Origin: Callorhinus ursinus
Lineage: Eukaryota; Chordata; Mammalia; Carnivora; Otariidae
Assembly: GCF_003265705.1 (NCBI RefSeq)
Contig: NW_020312785.1
Span: 22,971,182-23,035,181, forward strand
Reading direction: 5' to 3'
DNA: 64,000 bases
The notes beneath the pieces were generated by a model, which was not told the origin of the DNA, searched no databases, and saw only the letters and a program-made list of their open reading frames with translations. Made by a program: the position numbers and the translations under genes. Positions 1 through 12,320 of this stretch are shown piece after piece; positions within the stretch are counted from its first letter, which is position 1, and every line of letters begins with the position of its first letter.

Positions 1-471
1 AAGAAAACATGAAACAAAAACTGTGTTGTCAAGCCACCTGGTTTGAGTGATATTCTTCTGTCTTACAATATGATTATATCTACACTCAGATTATGTTTTC
101 CCTCCTTTCATTTATTTTTGCACCTCTTCATAAATTTGGCAGGCTAACCATAGGAACTTTTGTGTGAAGAGAACTCTATTATATATATTTATATTACTCA
201 TATTATATTTTATATGAACAGGTCTACAGTGAGAATATTTTTATATTTACTCTTTGCCAAATCTCACTCTATACATGTTCTACATCTACCCATTCACCCA
301 TTTAAAATGATCTTTTAAAAGAATGTAAACTCTAACGTCAGATATTTTTCAGGCCCAGTTTTTTGTTGTTGTTGTTTTTCTTTTTTAAAGATCTTTAATG
401 CATGAGGATGAATTCCTGTTTGAAAGTTAGAGATCTATGTCACATGCAGGCTTTCTAATAAAAACCTCAGA

Positions 472-666
472 GGGGCGTGTGCATGGCTCAGTCAGCTGGC
501 TGACTTAATTTCTGCTCAGGTCATGATCTCATGGTCATGAGATCTAGCCCCACATAGGGCTCCCTGCTCAGTGGGGAGTCTGCCTCTCTTCCTCTCCTTC
601 TGCCCCTCCCACTGTACCCTCTCTCTTTCTTTCCAAAGTTAATAAATAAATCTTTTAAAAAGAAAA
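472..666 (+). repeat. Carnivore tRNA-derived SINE, diverged
   Basis: A SINE head (GGGGCG...TGGCTCAGTCAG) is followed by the ctcaggtcatgatctca body, a CT-rich segment and an AATAAATAAATC tail. It is more diverged than other copies in the window, so probably older. Confidence 0.85.
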
Positions 667-939
667 ACAGAAAAAGAAATCACAAACTAATTGATGATAC
701 AGGGGTAGCACTATAAGATGATAAACAATCCTTAAGCAGACTTCTGTATTTCGGTTAAATGTTACTGAATAATTTGAATTCTGGTTCCTAGGCTCAATAA
801 CTATACCCATTTCAGAGTAATAAAGCTAACCAAATACTAAAGGAATAAACAAGCAATAAAATTAGAATGACCACAGGACTTCCTTGGTTTACACAGCAGT
901 TAAGAACTTATCAGTGAATCTTAGGTAATTGAAGATCAA

Positions 940-1140
940 TAATAATTTATTCCATGCTTAGCAGGTAATGGACACTGTGCTAAATACTTGATATATATTA
1001 TCTTATTTAAATCTTACAAATCCTTTTTGCCTTTTTTTTTTTAACAGATTAAGACAATAAGTCTTATAAAGTGACTGACCTCTGACCTGGTATTTGAAAA
1101 TATTTTTTTCATAAAGCCTGTGTCTTAACACCAAGTATAT
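940..1140 (-). repeat. MIR fragment
   Basis: It contains the MIR core in antisense (tgtgctaaatacttgatatatattatctta, shortened match) followed by the aacagattaag and tgacct segments. A poly(T) run interrupts it near 1030. Old and diverged. Confidence 0.5.
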
Positions 1141-1479
1141 CCATCAATTATAGTCATTTCCTTAAAAAAAATGATATAAGCAAATAGAAATGTTTCATGT
1201 TTTCATGAAATTTAAGTTCTAATGGGATTATTTGTTTTGGATACCTAAGTCTGAACCTAAGACTGAACAAACAAACCCAATATAGACAATATTCATTAGT
1301 CTAATTTCTTGATACAAGTAAATATTAGTCTGGAAACAGATGTTTTGTACTTGTTATGATTAAATATCCTGATATTATACTGATCAATTTAAAAATGAAC
1401 ATCCTATATTTCTGTGATTGTTTTTCACTAATAAGACAAATTCAAAGAACATAAAAATCACTTCAAAGTTCAGCCTTCA

Positions 1480-1640
1480 GATATGCCTACTGTGAGCATG
1501 TTGGACTTTCTTCCAGACACATCCCAATTAACCTATTAAGACATTGTTTCTTATCTTTAATAGCTGCTGAATAGTCTATTATACACACAAATCAAAATTT
1601 ATTCAACTAGTTCCCTAGTGATGGACATTAACTCAATTTT
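1480..1640 (-). repeat. Old L1 fragment, antisense
   Basis: The plus strand shows the antisense L1 ORF2/3' UTR pattern: ...gctgaatagtctattatac... then a match to the 'ccattgatggacatt' segment seen in many L1 ends. A short (TG)n run follows at about 1641-1656. Confidence 0.45.
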
Positions 1641-2261
1641 GTGTGTGTGTGTGTGTGGTAGGAGGAAGGAGAGCTTCTATAAACTTTACAATGTAAATAT
1701 CTCTGTGAGGTTTTATGCCATCATCTCTTTAGTGCCACATTTTATTATCCTTTGGCACAGTACATAGAAAATAGGATCTGTAGCTCTAACGAAAATACGG
1801 CAACAAATTCTCACCCATCCAAGCCGACTGCAGGCCTCCCAGTGGTGTTGTTCGGGCAGCCTGAGTGTCTGCGCAGAGTTGGCCCTGAATGCTCTCATCA
1901 GGAACTCCACAGAATGGTCTCAACAAATGAACTACAGGGGTTGGCCTGGGTTTATCCCCAATTACCTGGGCCTATTCCTGAGAAAAAGCCATAGCTCTTT
2001 CTTTGAATACCCATGGACAAACATTTTAAATTGTATATTCAAAAAACCATCCACATTTTCACATTCCAAACACAGTGGCCTAAAGTCGTCTGTTTTATAG
2101 TCATGTTAAATTGGCCCGTTTTTACTTTAAAGCTAGAAAATTCCTCTAACCTATGGGATAGTCTGGTGACAAAAGGAGAAAGTCTTACAAATGGTGGATG
2201 CAAGGGGAGCTCTCAAACCCCAGAAATGTTTTTTCCCAGGAATTCTACCAAAAACTTCTAC

Positions 2262-2355
2262 TGTGTAGGTTGCTATGAGGGTTAAATGGGACTATAAAGT
2301 TCTTAGCTCCATGTCTGACACAGTAAGAGACCAATAAATGTTAGTTATTACATTT
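2262..2355 (+). repeat. MIR 3' fragment
   Basis: The sequence has the MIR end in order: ggttgctatgagggttaaat, then a tctgacacagta segment, then caataaatgttagttatta. Confidence 0.7.
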
Positions 2356-2588
2356 TCACAAATTCTCTATATATTCCCTTTACCCACTTCCTCTAACTGA
2401 AAATTGTCTTCTTAGGAATTTCCCTGGCTGCCCAGGTATGTGTGCTAGAGTGGGAGGGGTATATTTTCTTCCCATAAAGTCCTGTTAGTTCTACTGCCAA
2501 AAAAATAGTTTATCCACTTAACAAATTCATCCCAAAATTCTAATCCAAACATCTAGCATCTCACATGAATTACTTTTATAAACTTCAT

Positions 2589-2764
2589 GGGGCACCTGGG
2601 TGGCTCAGTCAGTTAGGTGTCTGCCTTGAACGCAGATCAAGATCCCAGGGTCCTGGGATTGAGCCCCACATTAGGCTCCCTACTTCTCCCTCTCCCTCTG
2701 CCCACTTGTGATCTCTCTCTCTCTCTCAAATAAATAAAATCCTTATTGGGAAAAAAAAAAAAAA
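2589..2764 (+). repeat. Carnivore tRNA-derived SINE
   Basis: It starts GGGGCACCTGGGTGGCTCAG, has the B-box-containing body, a (CT)n segment, an AAATAAATAAAATCC end and a poly(A) tail. Just downstream a 13-bp word (atgaggtccacat) is directly repeated at 2767-2779 and 2784-2796. Confidence 0.95.
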
Positions 2765-2814
2765 GGATGAGGTCCACATCTGTATGAGGTCCACATGGGT
2801 CTTCTGTAATCTCT

Positions 2815-3060
2815 ACTCCTGCCACACTGGCCTTCTGTTAGGACCCCCAAAGCACCAGGGACCTACTAGAAAATGCTTTTGCTTCTGTCTGAAAGCCCCA
2901 TCTCCTAATCTAATACCTATCTACATAATGCCTTTTATGTTTCAAATTTAAGCTTAGGTCTTTTTTGACTTTTCCCACCCTTCAGTTAGGCCCAGATTCT
3001 CTGTTGATAACCCTGAGGCACTCTTTCACAATTGCCATCAATTCATTCCTAATGCATTTG
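2815..3060 (+). repeat. Probable L2 fragment
   Basis: The run of gccacactggccttct, the later caggtctttt-type segment and CT-rich composition resemble the L2 3' region. Heavily diverged; called by eye. Confidence 0.4.
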
Positions 3061-3529
3061 TTTTGTCTTACAGCAGCTTTCTACGCTCCAGTCTGAACCC
3101 CATCGATTTCAGACCTGGGTCTCCCTGCTCTGTCTCCTTACCTAATACAGTTCAGGGCAAATGGCAAATGCTCAAAACTACCTGGTGAATGAAAGTTTAA
3201 AAAGTTAGATATTTGAAAGTCAAAATCAGCTCATTTATATTTTGGCATTATATCAGCTTCATCAGAATGCTCTCTGATGAAAATATTTACCTATAAAAGC
3301 TGGAATAACTTAATATTAAAACCACCCAGCAACTCCATAAACAAATACCACTATTCACATATAAGGTAGAAGAGAGATGTTAAAAACTGGGTATTTTTGT
3401 CTATTCCTAAATGTTGTATTTTCATCTCAATATAAATGGAATGTAATATTTATTAAAGTCTCTGTAACATGCAATGAATTACCTTATCTATTTGTGAACA
3501 GGTAAAGGCAAATTAAATCAAATACATGG

Positions 3530-3935
3530 AATATGTTGTATGAGATTGCTAGGGTTGCCATTACAAAAGACCCCAGAGTGGGTGGAAGGCTTCAGTCACA
3601 GAAGTAGATTTTCTCCCAGTTCAGGAGGCTGGAAGTTCCAGATCAAGATGTTAGCAGGTTTGTTTTCTTCTGAGTACTCTCTCCTGGGCTTGCAGATAGC
3701 TGCCTTCTCCCTGTGTCTTCATGTAGCATTTTCTCTGTCTGTGTGCAAGTTCCTAATGTTTCTCCCTCCTCTAAGGAGGACAACCAGTCCTCCTGGATTA
3801 GCACCCCACGCCAATCCCTTACAACCTCATTTAACCTTAGTTATCTTTTTAAAGGTCTTATCTCCAATGTCACACTGGGACTTAAGGTTTCAACATCCGA
3901 ATTTGAGGGAGACACAGTCCAGTCTATAACAGAAG
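3530..3935 (-). repeat. MaLR LTR (MST/MLT1-like), antisense
   Basis: Read on the minus strand, it runs through the MaLR landmarks: a start like gtctccctcaaattcggatg, gttgaaacctta, ggagataagacctttaa, the gtgctaatcc and gtcctcctta region, acacagggagaaggc, then cttgatctggaacttccag and an end like ggcaaccctagca. The order is complete, so this is a nearly whole LTR. The 129-codon open frame in it is not a gene. Confidence 0.8.
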
Positions 3936-4902
3936 TCCAAATTCTCTTATGTCAAAGATTGTTACCACAAATAGAAGACACCCCCCTGAGGAGCAAATCC
4001 ATGCCATCAGTTACAGTGAGTATATGCCACTGAGTCCTGTAGTGTTGATAAGGCACAGAATACATTTTTTTTTGTGGTTTGCAACGATAACGACAAATTC
4101 CCCTCATTATTATTATTTCTGAGATCCTACTAACATAAGTTTATTTTTTAGGAAATGCAGATCACTGTTGTAAATAATTATTACTGTTTCTATGTGCAGA
4201 CTAACCCCCAGAGCCATACCACCTGTGTGTGTGCCATTTTTTCTCCCTCCTGTCACCCTCTTTTTACCCCTGAAACTCCACCATCCTCTTGGGTATACAG
4301 TGTGAAATCTGACAGAGTAACAAATGTTAGAATTAAGTTTAACACTGTGGTTGTCATTCATCTATAAAAAGCCCACATTCCTAGTTAAAATTAAAGGCAT
4401 ATTTTTATGTAAGATTTTCATAGTGATTTTATATTTTTAAGAATTAAATATATTTCTTTATTAACTGCTGCCTTCAAGTATCCTGATAACTGGACTATAC
4501 ATCACATCAAAATGTAATGGTGATTTATTTACTTAATGGAATATTACTATTTAGAATAACAGATTTCTATCCTCACACCCATATCTTATATTCCCCTAAT
4601 GTTTTCCCAGTTGAGTTTCCAATCCTAACTCCTAGACATCTTAACCTTAATCATGTTCATTTCAGTTCTGTGCCCTGAATACAAATAGCTCATTTTGCAA
4701 CACAAGCATATAAATAATTTTACTTTTTTTTCCTTCTTTCTGACCAGGTTTCTTATTTGGCAAATCTACCTTCCACCTATAACCCTAGTTCAGAATCCTT
4801 TCCTATACAGTTGTTAGTTATAAACATACATTTTATGTTTTAGCCTGTGTAACACCACCACTTCGACACCTTTGAAGAAAGAAGGATCATCTAACTCAGG
4901 AT
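3936..4902. other. Unassigned AT-rich stretch
   Basis: I see no coding signal, RNA gene or recognisable repeat between the MaLR LTR and the RPL21 insertion, apart from short homopolymer runs. Confidence 0.5.
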
Positions 4903-4916
4903 TATTTTACCATTCT

Positions 4917-5573
<657 letters not shown>

Positions 5574-6828
5574 TATTTTACCATTCTGATTTGCTCTGAC
5601 TCTAGCTCTAATTCCACATCTCTTAAAATGACAATTTTTTTTTTTTATCTTTGCCTTTGCAGAAGAAAGTCTACCAATCCACTCTTCTAGGTATAAGGAC
5701 CCAAAAGTCTATTCAAAAACCAGTTAAGATTGTTTTTATTGCTTATTCCTTTTCCTGAGGTGCTGTTATTCTACTGCCTTCAGAAATCAGAATGCTTCTC
5801 ATCCCTTCTCTCTGCCACACAAGGTTTTCTTAGATGTTTAGGATTTGGGGCAATTTTACTTGCTGCTTCCTGCTACACCTGGTTTGCAAAAAGGGTTGGG
5901 AGGGAGATGAGAAGGGAGATCTGAAAGCAACAGTGTCCAGAAAGATGCTCCCAATTTGGGAATGTCCCTGCAATATGGCAGATATCCGGGAACATATGGA
6001 TACTTCTGGGAAGTACCAAGTTACATTGTTAGGGATTTCAACCATTAAGTTCATGAGGACACTTTTACAATATGCAAGGAAAAAAAATGAGTTCCCATGT
6101 TATATCTATATATTTAAGGTGTGCTTATAAAGAGCTATATAACAAATGCTATTACACTCAGTGATTTAAAAATAAAATTGTATTCCATTAGAAAGTAACA
6201 TCTACACACTTGACATTTGTATACATGAGAAGGATATATTATGTATTCAGGCAGCAGGCTACACTTTCTATGTATCTGAAGGGTTATGACCCCTACCAAT
6301 AGTGATTTAGTGCCTCTCCTCACTCACACCCTCAGGAACGAAGACCACGACTCGGAAACCAATATGAGACATAAGAACTGAATTATCTTCTCCTCTTTGG
6401 CTGTGTAATTCATCTCTTAGGTCACTGAGTTTTGTGAAGCTTCACATTAAATAAGATAGTGTGTATAAGAGCCCTCCATTCACTGACAAACACGATATAC
6501 ATGCAAAGGATACTTAGCTCAAAGCCCAGAGAAAAAGGCCTGTATAAGGATTGCAGAGGATATGATCAAAAGGGCTACAAATCTCCGGGAGCCCCTTTGG
6601 AGGACCGCCCGTGTGGAAGTATCTTGTGGACAGCCTATCAGACGTTCTAGATTCCTCCTCCCTGGCCCGAACTCTCTTGCGGCTGAGATGCTAAGAACAG
6701 AGTGGGGCGGCCCCTCTCAACTAGTCCTTGCTTCCATATTTGATAACCTGCCACATTAAAGGCATTCTGCTGGGAGGAAGAATCTCTTTCCTCTACCCTT
6801 TTCTAAATCCTTGATTGTGACCCCTACA

Positions 6829-7240
6829 GCAAAGACTGAGTGTACAAATTTATTCCAAGTTCTACAGGACACAGGAACATGTATAAGGAAACAAAGATCC
6901 AAAGAAGCAGTTAAGCCTCAGTGTTTTTTCTGCCAGGCCTGATGAAGAGTGGAAGCGTGATGGGCGAGATCAAGTGTGATACACTGGGACAGACATATCA
7001 AGGCTTGTTCCTTCAAATTTTGCTTTGCGTCCCTTAGTCTTTGGAGACAAGAATGCTCCTTTACCTCTGGGTATAGAGAAGGCACCTCTCACCTGAAGGT
7101 TTGAAAATCTGCTTCAGAGGAAGGTCAGAAAATCCTTCCTGCATCTGCCGCTTCTCAAATTCCTTCACTTGAAATAGTCAATATGCCCTTTTACCACATT
7201 TTGAGAGACTGTATCCTAAACTCTGTCCCCTCCAAGGATC
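6829..7240 (-). repeat. Old LTR, first copy of a family repeated at 60.4 kb
   Basis: On the plus strand the segment passes through gatccaaagaagcagttaa, tgatgaagagt, cccttagtctttgga, ctcctttacctctgggta, and aatccttcctgcatctgc. The same landmarks in the same order lie at 60405-60870. The minus-strand end (toward 6829) has the ...tgtaggggtcac type terminus seen in old LTRs of this group. Subfamily not assigned; an ERVL-class LTR is likely. Confidence 0.65.
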
Positions 7241-7508
7241 CCTCTTACCCTAGTTTCCCACTGAAACTCATTTTACCTACACGCAAACACAGCATAGTTG
7301 AACAGTTTAAATGTTTTCTTTGGAATATCATTGGAAGAAAGAAAGATTTTAGAACAAATTTGTTTGGGGTAGTTGGGAAACAAACAAAAGGCAGTTTTTC
7401 CAATGTATAGCATCATGCCACGCATTGGAATAAATGTATAAATTAAAATAAGGCCCCTCAGTGTTCAAAATAATATGTCTGAAATATACCAAACTCTTGA
7501 CTATGTGA

Positions 7509-7920
7509 TGTGGGAAACAAAGGCAGAAGGAGATGTAGACAATTCAATGTCCTTACAACCTGCCACCTATTGACAAATACTTGAGGCAGGCAGAGTAGAA
7601 CGTTCTTCCAGGAAGCTCCCAGCTGTCTTAATGTTAATGCCTTGCTAGAGGGGGAAAATATCCACCTTATTTTGACAATAGCAAGGCCTTGGGTGTCCTG
7701 AGTCTTCTTTAGCATATGAAAATCCTTTTGGAACTTCCCTTACCTTTACTTCCCATAGTCCCAAAATATATAATCAGTTGCTCCTCACAATCCCTGGGCA
7801 GCAGCTCTTCCTGCCCACTGGTCCTGTCCCTATGCTTTAATAAAATTCCCTTTTTGCTCCAAAGACATCTCAAGAATTCTTTCTTGTTGGCCGTCGGCTC
7901 CAGAACCCACGAACACAACA
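7509..7920 (+). mobile_element. Solo LTR of a gammaretrovirus-like (ERV1) element
   Basis: It begins TGTGGGAAACAAAGGCAGAA and ends ...GAACACAACA. It contains a TATA-like run near 7768, the polyadenylation signal AATAAA at 7839-7844, and after it the R/U5 landmark agacatctcaagaattctttcttg. The LTR at 10141-10699 has the same start, end and internal landmarks on the other strand, so they are one family. This copy lacks a central part and is about 410 bp. No target duplication is evident. Confidence 0.85.
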
Positions 7921-9855
7921 TCCCAAGAGCTACATCGAAAGGAAATTTAATATAGTCATTTAGTAACACAGTTCTGAGTGTACTCAAATATTAAATATGT
8001 ATACTATTTAAACAAAATCAGATTATACATTGATAGATATGATTTGTGAAAGCATCATGGCTATAGGGTTTTCACTTCAGTAATTAAACCAAGTTAATGA
8101 AATAACCAACAAAGGTGTCATTTAGTGCCACTGTGATCAAGGGTGTGTCATGCTTTGTAGGACATGATTTGTCACCTGGGCACCTGTCTACTACCAAAGA
8201 GAGTGCAACCAAGTACACTGCCTCATTTATTGAGAACATTATGAAGCCATCCACTAATAATGATTTTTAGTCTTCGTTGATCTAGGCCAGATTTGAACTG
8301 CTGACCTGGAGGTGCAAGATTCCATATCTGGCCACTCATTACTTGTGATAATAGGGGCTGCAAATAGTCTTTTGAAAAAAACTACTTAGGGATATATATT
8401 GCTTCAGTGCCTTCAAAGGACTTCCTCTGTATATTTCAAAATGTCCCTTTCACTAATTTGCCTCAGTGATTTGCTTCCATTATTAATATTTAGAATTCTG
8501 AAAGATTGTTTTACGCAAAGAAGGGATTATAGGGTTGAATCAACCAAACCTGAGACATATAATCAGTATTCTTTAAATTTTCCTAAAGAATGATGGAAGA
8601 GAGTACATGAAAATGTATATTTCTAGTAGTCAGTCTTACACTTCAAAGCTACCAGATCTCTCTCAAATGCAGCAAACTAGAAACCAACTGAACAAAATAT
8701 CTCATAAATCTTATGACACTGACAAATTAAAAATTAAGTATCTCACAAAATAGATCAGAAGCAAACGGTATGAATAGAGATGAAAAATCCATTTATAGCT
8801 TTTGCCCATCCAGTCTCTGCCTCCTCCACAGCAGATCCTCATAACTTAGAGAATATACATCACCCTGGAATAGTAATTAGATGTAAACTTCAAAGCAAGC
8901 TGAATAGCTGAACACCTTTGAGTAAGGGATTTCATAAATACACTATTAACATCATTATGATAATTTGTAAGATTCTTATGTAAAGATCTTTTCTCACACT
9001 TTGTAAATTATTTCCAGACCCTTCCCTATAGATATGTTATTACTTTTCTTACTACAGCATGACTTTCTGACAAGCCTAGCTGATACAAATTCCTATCCCG
9101 TAAGCCTCTGTGGTATGATGCAGGTTTCTCTAATATTCAGTTGTAGTGCATTTCCTATAAACCTATCACCCACACTCCAGTGTAAAATGAGTATCACATT
9201 TAAGTGACTCGGTTCTAAAAAAAGAAAAAATTCTTTACAGACATCTCTTTGAAACTTAAGGAGATCTAAGTTTCCAGTCCACAGCAATTCTTAAGTATTT
9301 TCTGATTCTAGAGCACCCAAGCTCCAGAAGCTTATCATCTGCCTAATAATACCATCTTTTTAAATTCAACTGATCTCATGCCTACCATCTTGTACTCTAC
9401 CGCATGTTCCTTTCTGTACTCTGTGACCTTTCAGATAATGATCTGGCAAGTCACGTAAGCTGCATTTCAGTGCCCATCCTAGAAAGGCAGTTCCTCTCCT
9501 GCCCACCCCCGCCGCCTTTGTTTTTTAAGTAGAGAAGTAGCTTTTCTCTTTTTTCAGAAGGTGAGAATGCACAGGTGTGTACAAGGCTCGGCTAAAGGTT
9601 ATGCTGAAGGCAGAAGAATAACTCCTATAACGTGTTGGGTTTTGGGTTTTGGTTTTTTTTTTGTCTCATACATGTGATTGAAACTCAGAGATGATATTTT
9701 TGTGTCCAACAGCAAATATAAGAAGTCCATATGGCTTATAGGTTTGTGAGTAAACTAGCCTTTTATGTTGTTTGGTTATATTACCTCCACAATAGAGTTT
9801 GCTTAAAAGAAAAATTTTAACGACACTCAAATGAGTGTTGAGAAATATAACTCAA
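7921..9855. other. Unassigned stretch
   Basis: AT-rich sequence without a supported gene or clear repeat. A 7-bp inverted pair (ggccaga 8285-8291 and tctggcc 8327-8333) brackets a 35-base loop; it does not fold as a tRNA. A T-rich run lies near 9652. Confidence 0.4.
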
Positions 9856-9859
9856 ATAT

Positions 9860-10060
9860 AAACAATTATTGTGCTGTGCAGTGTGCTAAGTGCTTTACAC
9901 ACAAAGCTCATTTTATCCACAAAGTAACTGTCAAGTAATATTTTACCTCCAATTTTATAGATGAAGCCGGGGCTTGAATTAGTTAATAATCAGCTAATTG
10001 CTAGTAAGGAAATGAAATACTAGATTTAAAACCAGAGTTTGTCTCAAGAGCAAAATAAAC
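9860..10060 (-). repeat. MIR fragment, antisense
   Basis: The MIR antisense order is visible: gtgctaagtgctttacac, then aaagctcattttatcc, attttatagatgaag, and the aaccagagtttg end. Confidence 0.75.
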
Positions 10061-10140
10061 ACTGTTCTATCCTCCATGACCCCTATAGAAGAAGGAACCC
10101 ATATACTTTCTATAATTAAATGATATTAATATAGGAAAGA

Positions 10141-10699
10141 TGTTAGGGTTCAAAGTGACAGCCAAGAAAGAATTCTTGAGATGTCTTTTGTGAAAAAGGT
10201 GATTTTATTAAAGAATGGGGACAGGACCTGTGGACAGAAAGAGCTGCACTGGGGTCATGGGGAATGGCCCATTATATACCTTCAAGTTCGTAGGGGATTA
10301 GGGATAGTTTAAGTCTCCAAGGAATTTTGAAAGCAAGGCTTCCAGGACCCTGAGGGGGCTAGCTATTGTTGGGAAAAGGCCATTTATTCTTGTCTAATAA
10401 AACCTGAGTCATGAGATCCTTCAGACATACATCAGTTGGTCATATGCTTGGGGGATGACTGCCAACATATACCTTGGGGGGTAGAAATAAGTGAAGTTTC
10501 CAAAGGAATTTTTATATGTTCAAGTAGACTTACAGGATCCTTGGGGTTGGGCTAAGCTTGCCTTTTGCCCTTAGCAAAGTACTAACATTGAGGCAGCTGA
10601 GTTTCTAGAGGAAGGTCACTCTGCCTGTTTCAAAAAACTTGTCAATGGACTATAAGTAGTAAGGAGATTTAAGTTCTTCATTTGCCTTTGTTGCCCACA
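10141..10699 (-). mobile_element. 3' LTR of a gammaretrovirus-like endogenous provirus
   Basis: On the minus strand the LTR starts TGTGGGCAACAAAGGC at 10699 and ends ...GAACCCTAACA at 10141, with TG...CA termini. A TATA-like run lies near 10270-10276, AATAAA lies at 10204-10209, and the R/U5 landmark agacatctcaagaattctttc follows. A purine-rich tract directly precedes it at 10701-10713, as expected for the plus-strand primer site of a 3' LTR. It is of the same family as the LTR at 7509-7920. Confidence 0.88.
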
Positions 10700-11285
10700 T
10701 CATTCCTCCCCCTGAACAATTCTGACCCTTAAATCCTTAAGGTTGCTGAGGATGGAAGGTCTCATCTTCTGTAACTTCTTCCTGCTGAGTAGGAGCATAG
10801 AGAGGTTTCTCCCTATGGGTCAACATTGGTCATTTGGGGTCATACAGGATATGGCTGGTCAGCTCAGTCACCCATGGAATTACAGTGTAGGGTATGGACG
10901 CCAGTATTGGTATATCCAAAAACGGATGTTAGGTGGTCATACCAATGAAACACAGAATGTGTCCACCATCATTTTAAATTTGGAAGGTTGGCTGGGTTGG
11001 TAATGGTTTTAATAGCATCTTTGCATCCAAGCAAAACCCAGAACACCATGGCCTATCCAGCCTAGGGGACGCTATGGCCACAAGTTAGAGCCACATAGCC
11101 ACTGGGTCCCATTAGATGACAGTCATCTAATTCTGGGCCTCCTTTAAGTGAGTCAAGATAGTGAGAGCTATTCAGTTTTGTAGGACCATCTTTTGAATTT
11201 GTGTAGTAAGAGGAGGTCTGTTGTCACTTTGTAGGGACCAAGAGAGTCCAAATCTGGGGACAATTTCTCTTAGCAAAGTTCTTGT
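10700..11285 (-). pseudogene. pol (fragment): Provirus 3' region: integrase remnant and unassigned tail before the LTR
   Basis: Downstream of RNase H on the minus strand, a short segment near 11200-11280 resembles the integrase catalytic core around its second Asp (SDN-type motif), but with stops and a mutated context. The stretch from about 11190 down to the polypurine tract has stops in all frames; an env remnant would be expected there, but I could not identify one. Dead sequence of an old endogenous retrovirus. Confidence 0.6.
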
Positions 11286-11513
11286 CACCTCAGTGGCCTT
11301 CTTACCCAAATGAGTAGCCTGGTATAAACCTTGTACTTCCTTCCATTGGTTATTTTTGGGTATAAAGATTTTTCCATCATTATTAAAAAGCCAGTCCTGT
11401 GCATTTTTTTAATATCCTCATTCCTGGACTCTGTGAATTTCTTGGTCTGAATAGACTGGACTTATGGACTTTATTGGAGTTAAGGCTAATAAAAGACTTA
11501 ATATTTGATTCTT
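11286..11513 (-). pseudogene. pol (fragment): RNase H-integrase junction and integrase zinc-finger remnant
   Basis: The minus strand continues from RNase H into a linker and then a degenerate integrase N-terminal segment with the ATH-type motif near 11300. The sequence then passes almost directly to core-like sequence, which implies an internal deletion of most of the integrase core. It is broken by stops. Confidence 0.6.
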
Positions 11514-11758
11514 TTATTCTGCTTTCTTGGCTACACAGTCTGACAAATGGTTCCCTGTAGAGTCTAAGGTCATACACTTCAGATGTCCTTCGAGGTGAAT
11601 TACAGCTACCTCTTTGGGTAGGTGTACAGCCTCAAGGAGAGTCATGATTTCAGGCCCATATTTGATTGGGGAGTTATGGCTCGATAATAATCCTCTTCTT
11701 TCAAATTGCTCCATGGGCATGTAGGACTAGGAAGGCATATTTGGAGTCAGTATAAATA
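11514..11758 (-). pseudogene. pol (fragment): Retroviral RNase H, C-terminal half (pol fragment)
   Basis: This minus-strand frame shows the TDSKY catalytic motif of retroviral RNase H (near 11735-11750), followed by the conserved segments ending in the GHLK and GN-L-D regions and a KKA terminus. It matches the order in gammaretrovirus-class pol. At least one frame break separates it from the N-terminal half and there is an in-frame stop after the TDS segment. RNase H would remove genomic RNA during reverse transcription; this copy cannot produce it. Confidence 0.88.
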
Positions 11759-12031
11759 TTAATTTTTAAGCTTTGACAATTGCCAAGCACAAGTGAGTGC
11801 TACAGCATACCCAGCTTTTCTTATTCCCTTTTCCATGAAACTATTGCCATCAGTAAACCAACTGTCATCTGTATTTTCAATAGGGGAATCTTTTAAATCT
11901 GGTTGACTAGAATAAACAGGACCATTAACATTATGCTCTACAGAAGTACGATGGTCAGGTCCAGGCATAAGGGTAGCTGGATTTAAAGTTTGACAGGTTT
12001 TAAGTATTATTTCAGGCATATGTATAAGCAT
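11759..12031 (-). pseudogene. pol (fragment): Retroviral RT-RNase H junction (pol fragment)
   Basis: A 90-codon minus-strand frame includes the LNPATL-type motif of the RT connection region, then the segment with FTDGNSF, which holds the first catalytic Asp of RNase H, then RKAGYAV. This order is diagnostic for gammaretrovirus-like pol. About 20 residues are missing before the next fragment, so the enzyme is disrupted. Confidence 0.9.
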
Positions 12032-12039
12032 ATGCCTGG

Positions 12040-12320
12040 TATTTAATAGGTCGGCCTCCCATCATCCATCAGTGGCCTTTGGCCTCTAAGACACTCTGGA
12101 CTTGATGTGAAATCATTACAGTCAGGGACTGTCCCACAGTGAGCTTTGAGGCTCCTTTTACCAGAAGGGCTGTTGTATACTTGGCTAAAGCCTTTGTTTG
12201 TAATTGTACCTCAACAGAGGGGGCTTCTAGAATAAATATGACTAAGGGAGGGGTAAAACCATCAAGAAGGCTTTGTTGAGGTCTAGCCTTAATATTCTGA
12301 TTATGAGGAATCACTGGCAA
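12040..12320 (-). pseudogene. pol (fragment): Retroviral reverse transcriptase thumb/connection (pol fragment)
   Basis: The minus-strand frame resembles the RT thumb and connection region of gammaretrovirus-like pol: a LVKGASKLTVG-type segment, then a SLTV...HQVQSVLE segment just before the RNase H part. The polymerase fingers and palm with the YxDD motif are not found upstream, so the 5' part of the provirus is missing or unrecognisable. Confidence 0.8.

Noticed and set aside
1752..2285. Overlapping 73-90 codon frames suggesting a small gene
   Set aside because: No domain, no splice or promoter evidence, no length or codon pattern beyond chance.
3540..3929. 129-codon open frame
   Set aside because: It lies entirely in a MaLR LTR in antisense; the product has no recognisable domain.
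8285..8333. Possible tRNA or tRNA-like gene on the minus strand (7-bp end pairing, B-box-like agttcaaatct)
   Set aside because: Only 49 bases between paired ends, no cloverleaf, no proper T arm, and no A box at the right spacing.
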